Source of the DNA: Anaeramoeba flamelloides
Lineage: Eukaryota; Metamonada; Anaeramoebidae
Assembly (NCBI GenBank): GCA_027625915.1
Contig: JANTQA010000008.1
Coordinates: 1,175,001 to 1,239,000, forward strand
Length of the DNA stretch: 64,000 nt
Direction of reading: 5' to 3'
The notes under the pieces are model-generated. The model was not told the origin of the DNA. It worked only from the letters and a program-made list of their open reading frames with translations, and made no database searches. Of the stretch, positions 56,118 through 64,000 are shown one piece after another (the stretch's first letter is position 1; each line of letters starts with the position of its first letter). The translations under genes and the position numbers were made by a program.

Positions 56118-56769
56118 GACAATCAACAACTCATTCAACACATGGCGTATTACAAAACTGTTTGTAATTTACTTTTGTTTATTTATTTATTTTTTTACTA
56201 ATTCTTTTTTTCTCTTTTTCTAGTCATGAAGTAAAAGAAAATTTTTTTTTTCATTCATTTTTAAAACAAACACTTATCTCTGAGTTTTTATTTTTCTTTT
56301 AGTATAAACGTCATGAAAAACGAGTAATAAATTTTGAGTTTTGGCTTCCTAGAATATATTTTTGAACATTGTCTCTGATCGTTAAAAATAAAAAAATAAT
56401 AATAACATAATTTCGATTGAATATTATAATTTTAGTAATTAAAAGACATTTTGATAAAATTTTTCAAGAATTGAATCCAAAAACCTTCAATTCAATCAAG
56501 AAATAGTCATATTTGTAATTTATTTCGTTTTTTTTTTTTTTTTTTGGTAGTATTAACTACCTTAAAAAACAATTACTTAGGAACATTGTTAATTTGTATT
56601 GTTCTTAGTTAAATTTTCTCGATTAATTTCACTTTTTGTACATAAATTATAAATCCCAGCCTATAGAATTTTAAATTATTTTTTTTTAGGATTGTGGATA
56701 TCATTTTGAAATACTCTTGATAGTATTTTTTTGATTTTTGGGTGGTTTTGTTGATTTTTTTTATATTTA
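55741..56769. other. Intergenic, no gene supported
   Basis: AT-rich background with an A-run at about 56089-56114. No gene or clear repeat partner. Confidence 0.4.
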
Positions 56770-57004
56770 AAAACTGTATATTTTATGGGACTGTGCGTTC
56801 TATAAAGAAAATCAAATAATTTGGCTTAAAGATTTAATTCAAATTAACAAAAATAATAAGAATAATATCTTTGATATTATTCACGATAAAAACTTGTTAT
56901 TTATTTTGTAACTAGTTAATGATAAAGAGAATTATGATTATTTATTGAAATTTCTAAACAAGAATTTAGAAATTAGGGCTGTAAGAGGAAATTAATCCCC
57001 CCCC
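56770..57004 (+). pseudogene. LINE relic, copy 2, ending in eight C
   Basis: One frame reads WDCAFYKENQIIWLKDLIQI then NKNNKNNIFDII, clearly related to the relic at 26560-26826, with one in-frame stop after LLFIL. It ends at a run of eight C (56997-57004), like the other copy. Severely 5'-truncated. Confidence 0.6.
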
Positions 57005-58110
57005 ACCTCCAAAATAAAAAATAAAAAAAAATAAAAAAACAAACTGTATATTTTGAACTTTTTTATCTATACTATTAATGAGATAAACCCAATTATATGT
57101 TAAAATTTGATTTTGGTTCAAGTATATAGAGTCCATTCTGAAATCCTCAAACTCTTAATCCCCTCAAGCTTCTACTATTTTCCAATTTATTTTATATACT
57201 TTTCATATAAATTAAAATTCATGATTCCAATTTCTGGAAGAACAATATATTAAATCATCAAAGAAACCAACAATAAACCTTAATTAAACATGGTATTGAT
57301 TTCTTTAGGGAGTAGTCACTGTAAAGGAAAATTTTTCACTTTTTTACAATTTTGACAAGGATCCGAAAATAACATTTTTTACTTTTGTTGTAACTCATTG
57401 ATTTTTATTATTTAAAGTACTTCATTAGATTTTTTAAATTTTTTCTTCAAAGTCTCTAAGAAATTGCAACAATAAAATTTTGAGTTGAATTGCTTAAAAT
57501 AGTGTTTTAAGTATTGAATGGCTTATATTTCGTAATTATCTCAACATTCTATTATGGCATTTAATTTTTTCATTTTTTTTTTTTTCATCATTTTTGAATT
57601 TTTTTAATCATGGCAACAAAAAACAATTAGAAATATTGTTTTATAAGTGATATTTGGGATTAATGGATTTTGTTTAAAAAGAAAAATAACATTACAATCA
57701 AGAGAAGCACAAAAGAAAACATGAATGCACGTTAAATAGCTCGAAGGATTCCAAAAAAATAATAATTTTCCTAAGTCATTAACTTGTTGACAGATTTTAA
57801 ATCGTTGGATTTGGTGGAATTGGAGAAATGAATATGATTATATTTTATCAATTTTTAAACCACAAAATAAGCAAAAAATTTTTTCGAAGAATATAAAATT
57901 ATCCTATTCCAAAAAAATTTAACCACATTTTAAAATTTTAGACACATCAGAAAATCAAAAATCGGAAAACAAAAACTCAATTTATTATATTTTTCCAAAG
58001 GTAATATAAAATCAAATTTAAGTAACATAGTATTAATGTTTTTATAAGTAATCATTTTGACCCAAATAAAAGAAAACAATATAAAACAAAAAAATCAAAG
58101 TATTGTGTCC
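57005..58110. other. Intergenic, no gene supported
   Basis: A stretch at about 57460-57670 (AAGAAATTGCAA, ATGGCAACAAAAAACAATTA) weakly resembles 62415-62500, suggesting one more old repeat. No gene. Confidence 0.35.
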
Positions 58111-58460
58111 AAAAAAATAAAACGAGTTGAACAAAAATTGTATTAGTAAATTTGTTGAAATTTCACTAACAATTGTTGATCGATCAAATGATAAGATACC
58201 ATGGACCAAGTGTATGTGGATTTTTCAATTTAAGAAACTCAACACTAACATTCTCTCAACCATCGAAAAAAAAATTCCAGATCATCAAACTGATATTGTA
58301 ACCCGAAAAAAACGAAATGAAAAACAAAACAAAAAAGACAAAAATTGAAATAGTTAGTTAAATCAAATAATTTCTAAATTGAATATAAAGTATGGTGTTC
58401 TTATTCTTTTGACTGTATAAAATGTGCCCAAATTTTTAAAATAAATTTTTAAAAAATAAA
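58111..58460 (-). repeat. Dispersed family F, copy 3
   Basis: The reverse complement is colinear with 9060-9390 and 45750-46090: CATTTGATCGATCAACAAT, AAATTTCAACAAATTTACTA. The 73-codon ORF at 58127-58348 lies wholly within this repeat and is not a gene. Confidence 0.6.
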
Positions 58461-59194
58461 AAAAAAAACTATTTTATCAATATATTCTCTTTTTTTTTTT
58501 ATTTAAACTTTACTAAAAAAAAAAATAACAAATAATTTTTTTAAAATAAATTTATAGAGAATCTACGATCACACTCCACTTAAATAAAAAACTCTTATCT
58601 CATCTCTCTCTAATTTTTATCATGTCTTATGGTGTAGCTATTCCCTTAAAGTTCATGATGAAAAAAGAAAATTCTAAAAATTAATTATCAAAAAATGAAG
58701 AATTTCTCTCAAATGATAGAGACAATTTTTATTTTAAATTGTTATCTGAAAAAAGACAAAAAAAACAAAAATTTCAAATATTTTTCAACATATTTTCAAC
58801 AAAATACAATTCATACTCAAAAATATACTCAAAAAATCAAGGATTTTACATTCAAAATTGATTTGAACTGAGGTATACTATTGAGTATTGAGATAGATGT
58901 ATAATTGTAACAAAAAAAAATAAAAAAGTAGGGGTTTTATTCAAAACACTGGTTTTATGCATTGTAATACAGATTTTTTTGATCACTTTCTCACATTTAA
59001 AATTTTTTTATTAAATTTTTAAAATATTCCAATAATTAGAATGTCAGAACTTTACATCAAAGGCAATTCCCACAAATACAAAAACTACTAAAAAAATTAA
59101 CATTTTCTGACTATAAAATAAAAGAACGAATATCTAATGGTAGTTTATTCATCTTTTTATATTTATTTTTGATAAAGTTTACACAAATTAAACA
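58461..59194. other. 3' flank of the hypothetical gene, no feature
   Basis: AT-rich background. ATTCTAATTATTGGAATATT-type sequence and A/T runs only. Confidence 0.35.
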
Positions 59195-59617
59195 TTAATT
59201 GGTTGTATTTTGAAATTTAAAAGAATAATGGCTAGTATAAGTCGTAGGACGAGCGTAATAAATTTTGTTCTTGTCAATAGAGGGGTTCTTCATTTGATGG
59301 TTATTTGATAAAGAAATTCTGATTTTGGAACAAATAAAATAATGGGGATCTGGATTATTTTTTATAACAATTTGATCACTACACCAATACCTTTTCCTTT
59401 TCGAAAATCCTTTTTTTGGTGAAATGTTGGCCGATAAGAATTCTGGATCTAAATATTCTCTTTGTCGAAACTTTTTGGAGTTTTCCAAAAAAAACCTTTG
59501 TGGTAATGAACATATTCCGAGTATCGCCATTTTTTCATCTGCTGTTTTCTTCTTCATTCTTGTTCGAATATCTGAATTGTTTTTATTGTCAAGCCTATTT
59601 ATACTTGAATACAACAT
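59195..59617 (-). CDS. Unrecognised small protein, about 140 aa
   Basis: The open frame begins just after an in-frame stop near 59681 and has its first ATG at 59617, giving MLYSSINRLDNKNNSDIRTR. Composition is unlike the background ORFs: mixed residues, several Pro, Cys and Trp (KRYWCSDQ, DPHYFICSKIR), and a Tyr/Thr-rich end (YYARPTTYTSHYSF). No domain, signal peptide or membrane segment recognised. An upstream exon is possible, because a pyrimidine-rich tract and CAG precede the ATG. Function unknown; probably a real gene. Confidence 0.55.
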   Translation of the reverse strand: MLYSSINRLDNKNNSDIRTRMKKKTADEKMAILGICSLPQRFFLENSKKFRQREYLDPEFLSANISPKKGFSKRKRYWCSDQIVIKNNPDPHYFICSKIRISLSNNHQMKNPSIDKNKIYYARPTTYTSHYSFKFQNTTN

Positions 59618-59677
59618 GTTTTTTTGAGAACTGTCTGATAAAAAATGATAATCAAGGGTTTGTTTTTGACTAACCAC

Positions 59678-61755
59678 ATTTCAAATAAGAAAAGAATCAA
59701 AACAATAAAAAAAATGTATCGAAAAAGCAAAAATAAATGATCACATGGTCTTTGACTAAAAAAAGAATGGAAATTAAATAATTCAATACCTTTTCATGGG
59801 TTTTTAAGTGGTGTTCTCAAGAATATTTTAAAAGATGCGCCTTTAAATTGAAATTCTTATGAATGAATTTTGGATGAATTTTAAATATAAAAACTTTTTT
59901 TTTAGAAAAAATGAAAATCATTTGAGGGATTATTATTTTAATTTCTTTTATAATTTTAATTTTTTCTCTATGGCCAGATTATAATAGAACTCAAGTCATT
60001 CAGCAACACGAAACCCACACTATCGAAGATGGTTTTACTGTAAAATATTTTTTATAAAAAGATCTTTCTTTTATGAAGATTTTAAGAATTATTCTTTTTT
60101 TATTGTTTCATTGTAAAAATAATTTTTCCAATTGAGTCAAGGTTTCCATGAAACAGGTGGTTGGTGTTCTCGTTTCCTAAATTCTAAACTCCTTTTTTAT
60201 GATCAGAAATAAAATAACAATAATTATTTTAAAAAATTTTTTTATTCCCTACAAATGAAATGTTAAATGTCGGACTCTTTTGTTCACAAAGTTTGTGACC
60301 TGGTGTGGTTAGATTAAATATGATGATAATGGAAGAGAATTAAAAAATATTTTAAAGAAGGAATATTTGATCAAATCATAATTGATTGAAAGTGAGCAAA
60401 TTTGGAAATACTTCAAAGAGACAATCCTCCCAATTTTGGTTTATTTAAGAACTTGATTTTTTTGTCTTCTTAGAAGAAAAAAAATACCTTCAAGAGTTAA
60501 ATTATCTTGTGTCAACAGATTGAAGTAAGAGGGAACTCTAAACCCGAAATTTTTATTTATTTCGGTTGCTTTCACAATTAACATCCATACTAAGATTGTT
60601 ACTTTAAACTAATGCTAAACCAGATTTATGTTTTCTCAACCATATTTAAATCTTCATTTAATGAGGTTTTGAAATAAAAAATTGATCACATACTAAAAAC
60701 AAAGGGTGTATCCGATATCTTTATGTTCTTGTCAAGAAGGAGTATTGAGAAAAGGTTTTAGATATAAGAATTTTCTGTTAAAAAATTTTTCATGTGATAA
60801 ATCAACCTTTTTTCTTTTATTGAATAAATTTTCAGATTCCATTTGAGTTTCAAAATAATATCAGTTTTTTTATTTTTAAAAATGAAAAATAGATTAATTT
60901 TAATACATCAACAAGTTCCTTTTGATTTGAATAATTAAACACAAGATCCCTTTCAACTTTTTTTTTTTTACGAATAAATTTCAAATTTATCAATTGAAAT
61001 TTGCTGATCTTTTTTTTTTTTTTTTTTTTCAAAGCCTTTTTAATTTCAACTAGGATATTTTGGGATATACAACATCTCTTATGAAAAGATGGTTATGAAT
61101 TAAATATTTAAAAAAACATATATTTTTACATTGATCGTTATCAAACGAATTACACAATACTGTAAAAATCCAATTCTCATAATTACACTTTTATCTTAAA
61201 GTCCAATAAGCAAGATCAATACAATATCTCAAAATATCATTTCTAATAGACTTCCTCAAGATATTTGGGTTTTTTCTGCTCATAATTAATTCATAATATT
61301 TGGAACGTGAAGTAAAAATTTTCTTTTTTTAATTGGAAAACAACAGTAGTAAAACTAGATACCTTAATTGTTTAATAAATTTATAATTTTTTGGTCTACT
61401 TGATAATTTTAAGGTATGCCTGGTCAAAGAGATTATTGGTCAAAAAATGTGTGGCTCCAGAGTATGAAATAATTAAAATATGGGTAATCATGTATTCAAG
61501 AGCTAAAACAGCCTTACTTATCTTTTAAATACTTATATTGAGGGGTAATTTTAAGTGATTTCTCAAGGAATATTCTATTTTTTGAGCGATTTTGGGATTT
61601 GGATATTTTGTTTTAACATTATAAATATTTATCTTAGGTGTAACGAGACAGTTATTTAAAAAAATTGATTATTTCCTTTTTTTTTAGAACTTATTACAAT
61701 AATAACTTTTTGAACTTTTTTATTTTAATAAAATGAGGAATTTTTTAAAAGAGGG
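59678..61755. other. Intergenic, no gene supported
   Basis: A plus-strand frame at about 59938-60056 reads GIIILISFIILIFSLWPDYN then RTQVIQQHETHTIEDGFTVK before a stop, preceded by an in-frame TGA. It is too short and unspliced to call. The minus-strand ORF at 60850-61032 is a Lys run. Confidence 0.35.
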
Positions 61756-61954
61756 TACAGTCAGTTCCATTTTTTAGATACAAACTTTCAACGAAATTAA
61801 AGGTACATAAAAATCTCAAATTAAAGCACATTATTTGGGTTTTTTTTTAAACAAATTATTTTACTAGAATCTGAATTTTGTTCCTTAATTTGAGATTTTT
61901 CATGTGTCTTTATTTTCCTTGAAAGTTTGTGTCTTAAAAATGGAACTGAATGTA
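61756..61954. mobile_element. TA-flanked MITE, copy 4
   Basis: TACAGTCAGTTCCATTTTTT on the left and facing TGGAACTGAATGTA on the right. Interior matches the other three copies with more substitutions (for example AAATTAAAGCACATTATTTG). Confidence 0.85.
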
Positions 61955-63365
61955 AATTTATTCCTGAATCCAACCTCTACCACATATTTAAACACTATAG
62001 ATTCAATTTTATTAAATCCAATAATTTCCAAAGTATAAATTCTACAAAATTTTTCTTGTTTTTATAATTGAAAAATTGAAAATATTTTAAAAAAGTCCAC
62101 TTTTTTAAAAAGTGTTAGACTCAATGACTTTCACTTCAATATTAATAGAAGAAATTATTCAAGTTTTTATTATTATTATTATTATTTATATCATATAACG
62201 TTCAAGATAAATCAAAAATTTAATTAAGATTATTGGTATTTACTTTACTTGTTAATAGATGACTTTAAGATAATTAAAGAATGTTTTATTTTGTAATTTT
62301 TTTTTTATCAATCCCCAATTATCTTTTTTTGATTATTTGTAAGTAATTTTTTGATAGTAAAGATAAGGTATTTACATTAGTCTATGAAATTATTTATATA
62401 TAGTGGGTTCTAGAAGAAATTGCAATTTTTTTTTTTATTTGTTATCAATTCTTTGATTTTGTTATGTCAACAAAAAAGAAATCTAGAAAAATTAATTATA
62501 AATAGTGAGAATAGGGGAATGATGGATTTATTATAACAGGGAAAAACATCTTGTAAAGTATATAATTTCACAAAAAAAAACATTCAAAAATTTTATTTTT
62601 ATATTTGATAAGTTTAAGGAAAAAAAAGAGTATATTATGATAAAAAGACGGAAACTATATTATATCAACTAATATAGCTAAAAAAATGTGTTAATTGAAA
62701 AAAATTTCAAAGATAATACAAAAAATATGATAAATAAGAAAATCATAAAAAAAAATTGGTTAAAAAACCTTACTAAACTCCATTTCACTCAAAGGGGACC
62801 AGCTAAAAATGAAAAATTCACTTTATTTTTAAGAATCAACCAAACTTTGATTGTTTATAAAAACGAGAAATCATAAAATTCGTATTAGAGTCGATAATCG
62901 TAAAAGAAAAGCATGAACAAAATCTAAATTTCAAAAAAAAAAAAAAAAAATTAACAAATTTTTTGGGACCTATCCTTTGGAACGTCTCATGTAAAATTCT
63001 CAATTTCTTTAGGATATTATAATTATTAAAAATAAGATTTTTTGATTGTAAATTTTTGAATTTTAAAAGAACATACAAAATATAACTTTACTTTCATTTG
63101 TTAATTTGTGATTTCAATTTTTTTTTTCAAATTTAATTATTAAAAATGAAAAAGAAAAGAAAAAAAAAAAAAAAAAAAAAACATAAAAAAAATACAAAAA
63201 TACATGATTTTGCAAAATGAGAAAAAATGATTTTGATCTAAAAATTGAAAATTTTAGTTTGATAAGAGTAATGAATTAAACTCATAGAATATATTCTATT
63301 TCTTCAATAAAATGGGCCCCTTTGACAGAAAAAGAGTATACTTTTATTACACAAACTTTCAGTGA
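61955..63365. other. Intergenic, no gene supported
   Basis: Contains a TTA microsatellite (about 62166-62188) and A-runs at 62933-62950 and 63159-63180. ORFs at 62688-62876 and 62836-63078 are low-complexity and not called. Confidence 0.4.
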
Positions 63366-63410
63366 ATTTATATATATATATATATATAAGCTCCATCCAA
63401 AAATGTGGGG
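63366..63410. repeat. One end of a second (TA)n-bounded element
   Basis: A TA tract is followed by AAGCTCCATCCAAAAATGTG then GGGC, matching the right end of the 25574-26196 element (AAGATATTTCCAATAAAGTG then GGGTA). The opposite end was not found before the window edge. Confidence 0.45.
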
Positions 63411-64000
63411 CAAAAAAATATCCATCAATATAAGAATAAATTCTTTATTCAGTTATTAAACTCAAAACTTTAGAAAAAAAAAAAACGAAGCCATTAATAA
63501 TAATAAAACTCTTGATTAAAATTTGTGTTTATTGATCAAAGTTCGAAGAATAAAAAAAAAATAAAAAAAAAAAATTGTCCCTAATTTTTGGAAAAATATC
63601 CAAAATAAGTAATGTCTATTTAACAATCTTTAGTTCGATCTTTTTTCAATTTTTTTTTTTGATAATGTAAAATCATACTTTAATATATTTTTGATTTGAT
63701 CTTTAGATTTTTTGTTTTTCATTTGATCATTAACTTTTTGTTTTTCCCATTAACTTTTTTGTGTTTTTTTTTTTTTTTTTTTTTTTTTGTTTATCTCACC
63801 TCTTTAATTGAAGTGTACAACTGTTCTGAGCAATTTTTCCACCAAAGTCCATCGAAGTCAACTCAATTGTTTAGAATAAAAAGAATATTTGGTTGATTTC
63901 TTATCACATCTCTTCTGAACTTTGTTAAATTTTGGACAATAATAATAACAAAGTAAAAATGAAAAAAATGAAGAATTCGAAAAAATAATGAAATGAGTAA
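63411..64000. other. Intergenic, no gene supported
   Basis: Homopolymer T-run near 63766-63788 and AT-rich background. The ORF at 63696-63896 is a Phe-rich artefact of it. Confidence 0.4.

Noticed and set aside
58127-58348. 73-codon plus-strand ORF
   Set aside because: Wholly inside family F copy 3, which is non-coding in the other two copies.
59938-60056. Short plus-strand frame with a hydrophobic start and a polar tail
   Set aside because: An in-frame TGA follows the only ATG and no splice solution is evident. It would need a reassigned stop, but the confident genes use ordinary stops and show no TGA sense codons.
61410-61475. Frame reading VCLVKEIIGQKMCGSRV
   Set aside because: Only 17 residues, bounded by stops; too short to support.
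1-64000. tRNA, rRNA, snRNA genes, CRISPR arrays and retrovirus-like or Polinton-like elements
   Set aside because: No GGTTCGANTCC-type B-box with a foldable partner was seen on either strand by eye, no regular spacer arrays, and no capsid, protease, integrase or polymerase motifs. A covariance-model scan would settle the tRNA question.

Overview
The window is very AT-rich eukaryotic DNA: homopolymer T/A runs, K/N/Q-rich proteins and GT-AG introns. The gene set (beta-adaptin, Spg1/Tem1-type GTPase, eS28, bZIP factor, rhodanese plus dual-specificity phosphatase, B-box and SPRY-like proteins, a FYVE-bearing protein resembling the C-terminal half of SAC9) suggests a free-living amoeboid protist. 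An Anaeramoeba-like or amoebozoan source fits the style of the proteins, but that is inference; no rRNA or other decisive marker is present.

Layout. 1-3250: 3' part of a large gene whose open frame runs off the left edge. 3251-7304: repeats, a 51-T run, and a 12-G run beside a 16-bp palindrome. 7305-8500 (-): B-box/SPRY-like protein. 8501-15390: repeats only. 15391-15693 (-): B-box protein. 15870-21400: transposon relics. 21964-23061 (-): bZIP factor. 24104-28900: a foldback element, a (TA)n-bounded element, a LINE relic and other repeats. 29204-30343 (-): rhodanese plus dual-specificity phosphatase. 31600-31791 (+): main exon of ribosomal protein eS28. 32280-37830: nested elements. 38410-48176 (+): a complete four-exon beta-adaptin gene of 976 aa, with introns of about 4.36 and 2.4 kb made largely of transposon relics. 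48177-53450: repeats. 53451-54464 (+): a three-exon Spg1/Tem1-like GTPase. 54580-58460: repeats, including a second LINE relic. 59195-59617 (-): an unrecognised small protein. 59678-64000: repeats only.

The genes share no pathway and form no operon; they are single housekeeping or signalling genes separated by 3-9 kb. What dominates the window is mobile DNA. By eye at least ten dispersed families recur two to five times: a ~200-bp TA-flanked MITE (four copies), two TTAA-bounded families, a foldback element with CGCGAT-rich subterminal arrays (two copies in opposite orientation), a (TA)n-bounded family, a GGAAGTAAGTACATTTT-ended family, and others named by letter below. No transposase or intact reverse transcriptase was found, so all look non-autonomous or decayed. 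Several insertions can be compared with an unoccupied relative in the same window, which fixes the target site and the order of insertion. Repeat boundaries are approximate, because alignments were made by eye; intron positions are supported by conserved protein sequence across the junctions.
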